Origin: Hydrogenophaga sp.
GTDB taxonomy: Bacteria > Pseudomonadota > Gammaproteobacteria > Burkholderiales > Burkholderiaceae_C
Length of the DNA: 59,893 nt
NCBI RefSeq assembly: GCF_030656115.1
Contig: NZ_JAUSOO010000141.1
Coordinates: 1 to 59,893 of the forward strand
Direction of reading: 5' to 3'
Shown: positions 53,217 through 59,893 of the stretch, piece after piece
How positions within the stretch are numbered: position 1 is the stretch's first letter
Layout: each line of letters starts with the position of its first letter
Translations under genes and position numbers: made by a program
Notes under the pieces: model-generated
Databases searched by the model: none
The model's input: only the letters and a program-made list of their open reading frames with translations
Told to the model about the DNA's origin: nothing

Positions 53217-54665
53217 ATGGTCCGCCCACCTACAGCGCTGCTGCTGAAGTGAGACTGCCATCAGAGTTGGGTGGGGCCTCGCAGAAACGGCATCAGAGTG
53301 CCAAAGTGGAGGTTCGAGCAACCACCTAATTTGGAGGCCCCACCATGCAATCTACTTCAAATCTGCCCGTCATTGGCCTGGATTTGGCCAAGACCGTTTT
53401 CCAACTTCACATCGTCGATGTAGAGACTGGCGAGATCCAGCGTCGGCAGGTCAAACGCGCCAAGCTCACCGAGTTTTTTGCCAAGTGCGCGCCGAGTCTG
53501 GTCGCGATGGAAGCATGTGGGAGCGCCCATCACTGGGCACGAACCATCCGCTCACTGGGTCACCAGGCCAAGCTGCTGCCGGCCCAGCACGTCAAAGCCT
53601 TCTTGCTGCGCGACAAGACAGACGCCATGGACGCGCAAGCGATCTGGGTAGCCGCCCAGCAACCCCACATCAAAGAGGTGCCCGTCAAGACAGAGCGCCA
53701 GCAGGCCTGCATGTCCCTGCACGGAATGCGCCGCCAACTCATGAAGATTCGCATCATGCAAACCAATGCGCTACGCGGCATTCTTGGCGAGTTTGGAGTT
53801 GCATTGCCAGTGGGGCACAACCAGTTGCTCAAGACGATCCATGGCGAGTTGGCCAAGGCACAACAAGAGGACCAGTTGCCTGCCGATCTGGTCGTCAGCG
53901 TGCAGGAACAACTCAAACGCATTGACGCCTTGCAAGAGGACATCGACCACCTTGGTCAGCGGCTGCGTGCCATGATTCGCGAGGACCGGCATATGCAGGC
54001 GATCCAGCAAATCCCGGGCATCGGAGACTTAACGGCCTCCGCTTTGGTGGCAGCCGTGGGCAACTTCTCGACGTTCAAATCTGCGCGCCAATTTGCATCA
54101 TGGGTAGGCCTGACACCACGACAGGTGGGCACCGGGGGCAAGACACAACAACTGGGCATCTCCAAGCGCGGCGACACCTACTTGCGTACCCTGCTGATTG
54201 CGGGCGCCAGAGCCGTGATTGCCAGAGCGGAGAGATCGAGCTGGATCACACGGCTGCTGGAGAGGCGCCACTACAACGTAGCGGTTGTCGCACTGGCCAA
54301 CAAAATAGCCCGCACAGCGTGGGCAGTCCTGGCAAAAGGAGCGGCCTTTGAGCTGGTCAAGTGGCATCCACTGGAGAATGCGAGCCACTGATCAACGACC
54401 GGTTGAGCATCAAGCCGGCAAGCGACTGACCAGAACCGTTTTGAAGGAGAACCTGCAAGAAGCGAAGTGATGGGATGAAGGTCAAACCGGGTTGAAGAGA
54501 TTCCGATGAACCGCCAGTACCTTGAGTACAGCCCCGAGGTAGGAGCTCCAACCGCGAACAGCCATCATGGGCAGCAGCACCGACTGCAAAAACAGCCCGA
54601 ATGTAAGGCAGCAAACCTTTCAGAAAATCACAACGCCGAAAACTTGTTCTCCTTGGGCGGACCAT
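53217..54665 (+). mobile_element. Complete IS110-family (IS1111-type) insertion sequence
   Basis: A transposase gene flanked by a 12-bp subterminal inverted repeat, ATGGTCCGCCCA at 53217-53228 and TGGGCGGACCAT at 54654-54665. Subterminal repeats are characteristic of the IS1111 group; true ends lie a few bases outside. Elements of this family make no or short duplications. The long non-coding 3' part (54392-54650) may hold the guide RNA described for IS110-family recombinases. Confidence 0.75.
53345..54391 (+). CDS. IS110-family transposase (DEDD recombinase)
   Basis: A 348-residue transposase. The N-terminal RuvC-like DEDD domain has VIGLDLAKTVFQLHIVD (first Asp), LVAMEACGSAHHWAR (Glu) and DKTDAMDAQAIW (Asp pair); the C-terminal Transposase_20 domain has IQQIPGIGDLTASALVAAVG and FASWVGLTPRQVGTGGK. 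All expected motifs are present and the frame is intact. Only distantly similar to the decayed IS110 copy at 48-51 kb. Confidence 0.95.
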   Translation: MQSTSNLPVIGLDLAKTVFQLHIVDVETGEIQRRQVKRAKLTEFFAKCAPSLVAMEACGSAHHWARTIRSLGHQAKLLPAQHVKAFLLRDKTDAMDAQAIWVAAQQPHIKEVPVKTERQQACMSLHGMRRQLMKIRIMQTNALRGILGEFGVALPVGHNQLLKTIHGELAKAQQEDQLPADLVVSVQEQLKRIDALQEDIDHLGQRLRAMIREDRHMQAIQQIPGIGDLTASALVAAVGNFSTFKSARQFASWVGLTPRQVGTGGKTQQLGISKRGDTYLRTLLIAGARAVIARAERSSWITRLLERRHYNVAVVALANKIARTAWAVLAKGAAFELVKWHPLENASH

Positions 54666-54750
54666 GTAGGTGGTTCAGGTTTTCAAGGGGACTTCACATG
54701 CTTGTTGGATTTTTCATCCTCGTGGCTTTTTGGGTTTCGTCATTCTGCAT

Positions 54751-55302
54751 TTAGGAGCCCCGTAAGCCGCGACGAGCTGCACGAATGACGTGGCGTGTGT
54801 GTAGAGCGAGTCCAAGCGTCGCCAATTCGGGATCTTTCCGACCAAGGATCTTTTCTGCTAGAGGTAAGAATTCGCGCTCTTCCAGTCTAGCATGTGCCGT
54901 GTATTGAGTCACGAGCCGTTGAACAGCCGTGACATCGATTTCGATGAGGTGCCCTTTGGCAAGTTTCACAAGCTTCGGTTCTATACGACTCCACTGGGAT
55001 TCGATCTCGCGGTGCTCTGCTATAAGTCCGTCGATCATCATCTGCACGACGGACTGCTCCTCGCCAGGCTTTGCATTGGCAAGGACTGCAGGAAATAGAT
55101 CTCTTTCTTCTTCTGCGTGATGATCAAATACAGCGACTCTGAAAAATGTGACGGTATCGTCGGCAATCTTGCGAGCACTTGTTGCGGCTTTAATAAGGTC
55201 AGTGATTTGTCCAAATTCATTAAGATGTGAAATAATTCCTTCATGACAGTTGGAAAAATTGTCAAGGGGCGAATCGTCGTTCGATTTTATGATTTCGGTC
55301 AT
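54751..55302 (-). CDS. Hemerythrin-domain (HHE) protein
   Basis: A 183-residue helical protein with hemerythrin-type ligand motifs: NCHEGIISHL, FDHHAEEERDLFP, GLIAEHREIE, YTAHARLEEREFLPL and HTRHVIRA. It differs from the bacteriohemerythrin at 46.3 kb and belongs to the HHE cation-binding group, whose members bind di-iron and respond to O2, NO or iron. It lies 62 bases after tctA in the same direction. Base use is less GC-rich than tctA, suggesting a different origin. Confidence 0.85.
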   Translation of the reverse strand: MTEIIKSNDDSPLDNFSNCHEGIISHLNEFGQITDLIKAATSARKIADDTVTFFRVAVFDHHAEEERDLFPAVLANAKPGEEQSVVQMMIDGLIAEHREIESQWSRIEPKLVKLAKGHLIEIDVTAVQRLVTQYTAHARLEEREFLPLAEKILGRKDPELATLGLALHTRHVIRAARRGLRGS

Positions 55303-55364
55303 ATTGATAGCCTCATGTAGTCATTGCGGGAAACGCAAATATTGCCTCTAGTACTACGGCACTT

Positions 55365-56876
55365 TCAGTCCTCAACAAAAGCCTCTTCGCGCTTTTTCTT
55401 GACCGAGGGCATCAGCACCACCGCCAACAAGATCGCAGCGACGACCAGCAGGCTGGCGGACAGCGGACGGGTGACGAACACCGACCAGTCGCCACGCGAG
55501 ATCAACAGTGCACGGCGCAGATACTCCTCCATCATCGGACCCAGGATCAGGCCCAGCAACAAGGGGGCGGGCTCGCAGCCGAGCTTGATGAAGCCGTAAC
55601 CGATCAGGCCGAACAGCGCCACCATCCAGATGTCGAAGCTGTTGTTGTTGGTCGAGTACACGCCGATGGCGCAGAACAGCACGATGGCCGGGAACAGCCA
55701 CTTGTAGGGCACGGTCAGCAGCTTGATCCAGATGCCGATCAGCGGCAGGTTCAGCACGACCAGCATCAGGTTGCCGATCCACATGGAGGCGATCAGGCCC
55801 CAGAACAGTTCCGGGTTGCTGGTCATGACCTGCGGGCCCGGCTGGATGTTGTGGATGGTCATGGCACCGACCATCAGCGCCATCACGGCGTTGGGCGGGA
55901 TGCCCAGCGTCAGCAGCGGGATGAAGGAGGTTTGCGAACCAGCGTTGTTGGCCGACTCGGGCGCCGCCACGCCACGGATGTTGCCCTGACCGAAGGGCAC
56001 TTCGCCCGGGTTGAGTTTGGTCTTTTTCTCGATGGTGTAGGCCGTGAAGGCCGACAGCAGCGCACCGCCGCCGGGCAGGATGCCCAGCGCCGAACCCAGC
56101 GCGGTGCCGCGCAGCACGGCGGGAATCATGTTCTTGAAGTCTTCAGCGGTGGGCATGATGCCGTTGACCTTGCCGGTGAACACTTCGCGCTTTTCGTCCG
56201 GGTGCGACAGGTTCTGGATGATTTCACCGTAGCCGAACACGCCCATGGCGATGGCCAGGAAGCTGATGCCGTCGGTGAGTTCCGGGATGTCGAAGCTGTA
56301 GCGCGCGACGCCGGAGTTCACGTCGGTCCCGACCAGGCCGAGCAGCAGGCCCAGCACGATCATGGCCAGGGCCTTGAGCAGGGAGCCGGAAGCCAGCACC
56401 ACGGCACCGATCAGGCCCACGATCATCAGCGAGAAGTATTCGGCCGGGCCGAACTCGAGCGCCAGTTCGGTCAGCGGCGCCGCGAAGCCCGCCAGGATCA
56501 GCGTGCCGACGCAACCAGCGAAGAACGAACCCAGGCCGGCCGCAGCCAGTGCCGGGCCTGCCCTGCCCTTGCGGGCCATCTGGTACCCGTCGATCACCGT
56601 CACGACCGAGGACGATTCACCCGGCAGGTTGACCAGGATGGCGGTGGTGGAGCCACCATATTGGGCGCCGTAGTAAATGCCGGCGAGCATGATCAGCGCC
56701 GCCACCGGTGGCAAACCATAGGTGGCGGGCAGCAGCATCGCGATGGTGGCCAGTGGGCCGATGCCTGGCAGCACGCCGATGAGCGTGCCCAGCAGGCAGC
56801 CCACGAAGGCGTAGACGAGGTTCTGCAGGGTGAAGGCAACGCCGAAGCCGAGCGCGAGGTTGTTGATCAGATCCAT
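55365..56876 (-). CDS. tctA: Tripartite tricarboxylate transporter large permease TctA
   Basis: A 503-residue membrane protein with about 11-12 helices. GTLIGVLPGIGPLATIAMLLP and YYGAQYGGSTTAILVNLPGESSS near the N-terminus and PESANNAGSQTSFIPLLTLGIP are TctA signatures. It forms the Na+- or H+-driven channel with TctB and a Bug protein. It follows tctB by 18 bases. With the shared operator upstream of tctB it may import phthalate. Confidence 0.93.
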   Translation of the reverse strand: MDLINNLALGFGVAFTLQNLVYAFVGCLLGTLIGVLPGIGPLATIAMLLPATYGLPPVAALIMLAGIYYGAQYGGSTTAILVNLPGESSSVVTVIDGYQMARKGRAGPALAAAGLGSFFAGCVGTLILAGFAAPLTELALEFGPAEYFSLMIVGLIGAVVLASGSLLKALAMIVLGLLLGLVGTDVNSGVARYSFDIPELTDGISFLAIAMGVFGYGEIIQNLSHPDEKREVFTGKVNGIMPTAEDFKNMIPAVLRGTALGSALGILPGGGALLSAFTAYTIEKKTKLNPGEVPFGQGNIRGVAAPESANNAGSQTSFIPLLTLGIPPNAVMALMVGAMTIHNIQPGPQVMTSNPELFWGLIASMWIGNLMLVVLNLPLIGIWIKLLTVPYKWLFPAIVLFCAIGVYSTNNNSFDIWMVALFGLIGYGFIKLGCEPAPLLLGLILGPMMEEYLRRALLISRGDWSVFVTRPLSASLLVVAAILLAVVLMPSVKKKREEAFVED

Positions 56877-56894
56877 GTGCTTGTCTCCTCGTGT

Positions 56895-57383
56895 TCAGTT
56901 CGCGAGGAACCAGGGCAGGACCGGAAACTGCAGGTTCAGCAGTTTCACGAAAGCGAGGTAGCTGCCCGCGGCCAGGATGGCGGCCAGGATCAGCGACTCC
57001 TTGAACTTCGCGCCTTCGCGGGCGTAGCCGGCCATGATGACCAGGCCGAAGATCGCCACGATCAGGCCGAACGCCTGCAGGCCGAAGGCGGGAATGCCCA
57101 CCAGCAGTGCACCGAACAGCAGGTTGGCTCCGAGGATGAACACCAGCGGACGCCACGCGAGCGCGCCGATCTTGTCACCCCCGGGCGGGCCGGACTTGAA
57201 GGCGTTGAAGGTGACCAGAACCCCGAGCAAGACCAGGATGAGGCCGAGCATGAAGGGAAAGTAGCCGGGGCCCATGCGGGCGGCATTGCCGATTTCATAG
57301 TCCACGGCGCCCCAGGCGAACGAGCCGCCCACGGCCATGAACATGAGTCCGGACACAAAATCTTTCTGACTGGCGAACGCCAC
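56895..57383 (-). CDS. tctB: Tripartite tricarboxylate transporter small permease TctB
   Basis: A 162-residue protein with four membrane helices (FVSGLMFMAVGGSFAWGAVD, YFPFMLGLILVLLGVLVTF, two more near the C-terminus) and the TctB pattern YEIGNAARMGPGYFP. The start is a GTG at 57383 with GGAGG eight bases upstream. Its promoter region holds a TTAG-N4-CTAA palindrome at 57403-57414 next to a TATAAT box. Confidence 0.88.
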   Translation of the reverse strand: MAFASQKDFVSGLMFMAVGGSFAWGAVDYEIGNAARMGPGYFPFMLGLILVLLGVLVTFNAFKSGPPGGDKIGALAWRPLVFILGANLLFGALLVGIPAFGLQAFGLIVAIFGLVIMAGYAREGAKFKESLILAAILAAGSYLAFVKLLNLQFPVLPWFLAN

Positions 57384-57402
57384 AGTACGCCTCCAATTAT
57401 AG

Positions 57403-57414
57403 TTAGATTGCTAA
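57403..57414. promoter_or_regulatory. Candidate MarR operator upstream of tctBA
   Basis: TTAGATTGCTAA, a TTAG-N4-CTAA palindrome beside a minus-strand TATAAT box (about 57396-57401). The extended 14-base core matches the site at 44392-44405 at 11 positions, and its placement just upstream of the -10 is the same as at the oxygenase gene. Confidence 0.5.
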
Positions 57415-57577
57415 TAATATTGTTTTGGGAGTGACTTGTCGAGGTGAATTTCCAGTAAAGACCTCCGTGGAGTGGCTTGCAAAGTCACCAGATGGAAAGG
57501 CGTGGTTGAGCCTCACGCGAGCGACCTTGCGTCACCAGCTGAAGACTGAGAAATTGCTGTGAACGAGGTGCTGGACT

Positions 57578-58552
57578 TCAGGCGTCAAGTACCAGGCAGC
57601 CCGAGCGGCAAGATGAGACACAGATCATCATGGACTTGTTGGCCGCGCGTTCCTGTTTGGACAACAGTTGGTCGCGGTGATCGACATCACCAGAGATAAC
57701 CCTGGTTTCGCACGCTCCGCACACGCCTTCGCGGCAACTGTGGTCGGGGTTGAGTCCGGCCTCGATGAGCGCGTCGAGCAGAGGTATGCCGGGTGGCACC
57801 TGGACCGTGCGGCCACTCCTGCGCAGTTCTACCGTGTAGCCACTTGCAGGTGTCGCTGGGGGGGCCGTCGTGGTAGCAGCAAAGCGCTCTAGGTGGACGT
57901 TGTGCTGTCCCAAACGCTCGCAAGCGCGTTCGTAGGCATCGAGCATGGGCCCGGGGCCGCAGCAATAAAAGTGTGCGTCCGGTGGATGGCCGGCGAGCAA
58001 GCGTTCAAGGTCTGGCGGTCCGCCTTGCTCGCCGTCGAAATGGCATCGCAGCGAAAGCCGGGTGTCACTTGCACTGGCAATTGCCTCGATTTCGGCCAGA
58101 AAGGCCGCCTCGGAACGGCTTCGCGCGCAATAGACGAGGTGCGCCTCGCGCCCTAGCGCCGCGAGGCGTTGCAGCATGGCGTAGATCGGTGTAATGCCAA
58201 TGCCACCGGCCAGTAGCACGCTGTGTCGCGCGTCCTCGTCCAGTCGGAAGTGGTTGCGCGGCCCGCCGAGGGTGATCACCTGCCCAACGCGAAGCTGTTC
58301 GTGCACGAAGCGTGACCCGCCCCGGCTGCGTCTGTCGTTGAGCACCGCCACAACGTAGCGATGTGTGTCCCCCGGGTTGATTAAGGAATAGCTGCGAACC
58401 AGACCGTTGCCTAGGTGCAGGTCCACGTGCGCGCCGGCGGCGGCAACGGGAAATGCAGATGCTGGCGTGGTGGGTCGTAGTTCGACACTGATAATGCCCG
58501 AGGCTTCGTGGCGCATCTGGAAGACGAGCGCCTGCAGAGTAGTTGTGGCCAT
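57578..58552 (-). CDS. Second PDR/VanB-type oxygenase reductase
   Basis: A 324-residue reductase with flavin/NAD motifs (VRSYSLINPG, VLLAGGIGITPIYAML, FYCCGPGPMLDAY) and a C-terminal plant-type ferredoxin domain (CREGVCGACETRVISG, MMICVS). It resembles VanB and other class IA reductases and shares architecture with the reductase at 43.4 kb but is clearly divergent. The oxygenase it serves is not in the window. It lies three bases after the SDR gene. Confidence 0.88.
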   Translation of the reverse strand: MATTTLQALVFQMRHEASGIISVELRPTTPASAFPVAAAGAHVDLHLGNGLVRSYSLINPGDTHRYVVAVLNDRRSRGGSRFVHEQLRVGQVITLGGPRNHFRLDEDARHSVLLAGGIGITPIYAMLQRLAALGREAHLVYCARSRSEAAFLAEIEAIASASDTRLSLRCHFDGEQGGPPDLERLLAGHPPDAHFYCCGPGPMLDAYERACERLGQHNVHLERFAATTTAPPATPASGYTVELRRSGRTVQVPPGIPLLDALIEAGLNPDHSCREGVCGACETRVISGDVDHRDQLLSKQERAANKSMMICVSSCRSGCLVLDA

Positions 58553-58555
58553 GAC

Positions 58556-59335
58556 TTACATGATGTGCAGGCCGCCATCCACCATCAGCGTGGTGCCGGT
58601 GATGAACGAGGCCTCGCCGGACGCGAGCCAGAGGATGGGCCAAGCGATCTCGGCGGGGTCGGCCCAGCGGCCGACCAGTGAGGTGTCTTTGCGCTCGGTC
58701 CTGAGCTGATCGGCACTCTTGCCGGCACTGCTCGCTCGGCCAAGGTGGAAGTCAGTCAACGTCGAACCGGGGCAGATGGCATTGGCGCGGACTCCGCACG
58801 GTGCCTCTTCGAAGGCCAGCGTGCGCGTATAGGCCAACTGCGCTGCCTTGGTCGCGTCGTACAGCGCCATGCCCTTGCGGCCAGTGACTGCATAGCACGA
58901 GGAGACGTTGACGATGCTGCCGATGCCGGAGTGCCGTAGCGCTGGCAACGCAGCGCGGCAGTAGTTGGACATACCCACCAAGTTGACATTGACCATGGCC
59001 TGCCATTCGGCGGGAGTGGCATCTGCGGCTGCGCTGTAATTGCGCATAGCGGCGTTGTTGACCAGGATGTCCAGCCCGCCCCAGAGCGCGATGCACTGAG
59101 CTACCGCCGCGAGGGCTGCGGCCTCGTCTGCCACATCGGCCGCCACGCACGCTAGTCGTGCGTCGGGCTGCGTTTTTTCGATCAATGCGCGCGTGCTCTC
59201 CAGCGCTTGCGTGTTCGCATCCACCATCAGTACAGCCGCACCTTCGCGGCTGAAAATCGCGGCGGCGGCCGCACCGATGCCAGCGCCAGCGCCGGTGATC
59301 AGTGCGGTGCGCCCCGCCAGTCGGGAAGTGTTCAT
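58556..59335 (-). CDS. Short-chain dehydrogenase/reductase
   Basis: A 259-residue classical SDR: cofactor motif TGAGAGIGAA, NNAAM, catalytic Ser in VNVSSCYA and YDATKAAQL (Tyr-x3-Lys), then GVRANAICPGSTLTDF. The aspartate after the second strand (MVDANT) suggests NAD preference. In a unit with an oxygenase reductase it may oxidise a diol or alcohol intermediate; the substrate is unknown. Confidence 0.88.
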   Translation of the reverse strand: MNTSRLAGRTALITGAGAGIGAAAAAIFSREGAAVLMVDANTQALESTRALIEKTQPDARLACVAADVADEAAALAAVAQCIALWGGLDILVNNAAMRNYSAAADATPAEWQAMVNVNLVGMSNYCRAALPALRHSGIGSIVNVSSCYAVTGRKGMALYDATKAAQLAYTRTLAFEEAPCGVRANAICPGSTLTDFHLGRASSAGKSADQLRTERKDTSLVGRWADPAEIAWPILWLASGEASFITGTTLMVDGGLHIM

Positions 59336-59341
59336 CTCAGC

Positions 59342-59893
59342 TCACTCCGCTTTGGCGCCCGTGCTCTTGATGATTTTGCCCCAGCGCCCAATCTCAGTGC
59401 CAATCCAGTCACTGAACTCCTTGGGGCTGCTGGCGACGATCTCGAACTCCATCTCATGCAACCGCTTCTGTGTTTCGGGTGACTTCAGGATGCGAACTAT
59501 CTCTTCGTTGTAACGATTGATGATTCCCGGTGGCGTGGCCGGCGGCGCGAGGAAGCCGATCCATGAAGTGGCCTCGAAGTCCTTGAGTCCCGACTCGGCG
59601 AGCGTTGGAACATCCGGCGTGCTCGGGAATCGCTTTTGGCCAGTGGAGGCCAGCAGCTTGAGACGGCCTTCCTTCACGAACCCCTGCACGGTGCCGGGTA
59701 CGAAACAGCCCGCCTGTACGTTGCCTGCGATCAGATCGGTGACAGCAGGACCAGCGCCGCGATAGGGAATGTGCGTCATGTGGAAGCCGGCCGCAGACTT
59801 CATCATCTCCATGGTCAGGTGCGAAGCACTGCCCATGGCCACGGAGCCGTAGGAAAACCGGGCAGGTTCAGCCTTGACCTTGGCGATGAAGTC
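59342..59893 (-). CDS. Bug/TctC-family binding protein, C-terminal part (partial)
   Basis: The gene runs off the right edge; 183 codons plus the stop are seen. FSYGSVAMGSASHLTMEMMK, IPYRGAGPAVTDLIAGNVQ and GFVKEGRLKLLASTGQKR are typical of Bug proteins. It precedes the SDR and reductase genes with a six-base gap, so the three form a unit that may take up and oxidise another aromatic acid. The N-terminal signal peptide is outside the window. Confidence 0.88.
   Translation of the reverse strand, partial: DFIAKVKAEPARFSYGSVAMGSASHLTMEMMKSAAGFHMTHIPYRGAGPAVTDLIAGNVQAGCFVPGTVQGFVKEGRLKLLASTGQKRFPSTPDVPTLAESGLKDFEATSWIGFLAPPATPPGIINRYNEEIVRILKSPETQKRLHEMEFEIVASSPKEFSDWIGTEIGRWGKIIKSTGAKAE

Noticed and set aside
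54698..54754. 18-codon hydrophobic peptide frame (MLVGFFILVAFWVSSFCI)
   Set aside because: Could be a small membrane peptide or the tail of a gene cut by the IS, but it is too short to support without expression or conservation.
1..59893. CRISPR arrays, tRNA and rRNA genes
   Set aside because: No regularly spaced repeats and no recognisable tRNA or rRNA segment were found by eye; a covariance-model scan would be needed to exclude a tRNA.

Overview
The window looks like a Burkholderiales betaproteobacterium, most likely a member of the Comamonadaceae. This rests on the GC-rich coding style and on a core block (rpsT, murJ, purM, AI-2E permease, hda, HAD hydrolase, pcnB, folK, pdxH) whose proteins and order resemble that family. 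No database search was possible, so the placement is by recognition only.

Region 1 (1-9344) is a chemosensory and two-component operon. It holds the end of a methyl-accepting chemotaxis protein, a CheA hybrid kinase, a CheB methylesterase, a 1488-residue multi-sensor hybrid kinase and a receiver-EAL protein. Successive genes overlap by 4 bases. The layout resembles the Wsp system, but the output is an EAL (c-di-GMP phosphodiesterase) protein and no GGDEF protein is seen. Region 2 (9345-23036) is ordinary chromosome with housekeeping genes, a C39-like peptidase lipoprotein with its small partner, ChaC and an OmpA-like protein.

Region 3 (about 23.1 to at least 38.6 kb) is one end of an integrative conjugative element (ICE). 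A tyrosine integrase faces an excisionase-like gene. A long minus-strand operon then encodes the coupling protein TraG, a ribbon-helix-helix protein and the P-type mating-pair apparatus TrbBCDEJLFGI plus DUF2274. A LysR regulator overlaps an EexN-type entry-exclusion lipoprotein upstream of traG. The element appears to have inserted into a host gene whose last codons remain next to ompA. No relaxase, ParA or replication gene is in the window, so the element continues beyond it or is incomplete.

Region 4 (38.8-48.06 kb) is catabolic cargo. A Rieske oxygenase, a Gfo/Idh/MocA dehydrogenase, a dihydroxyphthalate decarboxylase-type protein and a VanB/PDR-type reductase match in family and length the four enzymes that take phthalate to protocatechuate (Pht3, Pht4, Pht5, Pht2). 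A MarR regulator accompanies them. Divergent from the reductase runs an operon with a Bug/TctC binding protein, a TauE-like permease, a bacteriohemerythrin and a full-length quinolinate phosphoribosyltransferase (NadC). NadC is the unexpected member: phthalate is a structural analogue of quinolinate and a known NadC ligand, so this copy may protect NAD synthesis during growth on phthalate.

Region 5 (48.06-54.67 kb) is a nest of insertion sequences. An intact IS66 element sits in a decayed IS110 transposase gene with a perfect 8-bp duplication. An intact IS3-family element sits in an IS66 remnant with a 4-bp duplication. A complete IS110/IS1111-type element follows.

Region 6 (54.7-59.9 kb) holds a second hemerythrin protein, the TctA/TctB membrane subunits of a tripartite tricarboxylate transporter, a second PDR/VanB-type reductase, an SDR dehydrogenase and a truncated Bug protein. 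Near-palindromes with a common TTAG-N4-(C/G)(T/A)AA core lie in the promoter regions of the oxygenase, of the divergent reductase/binding-protein pair and of tctBA. This suggests that one regulator, probably the MarR protein, controls all three and that the IS nest split a single phthalate uptake and catabolism locus.
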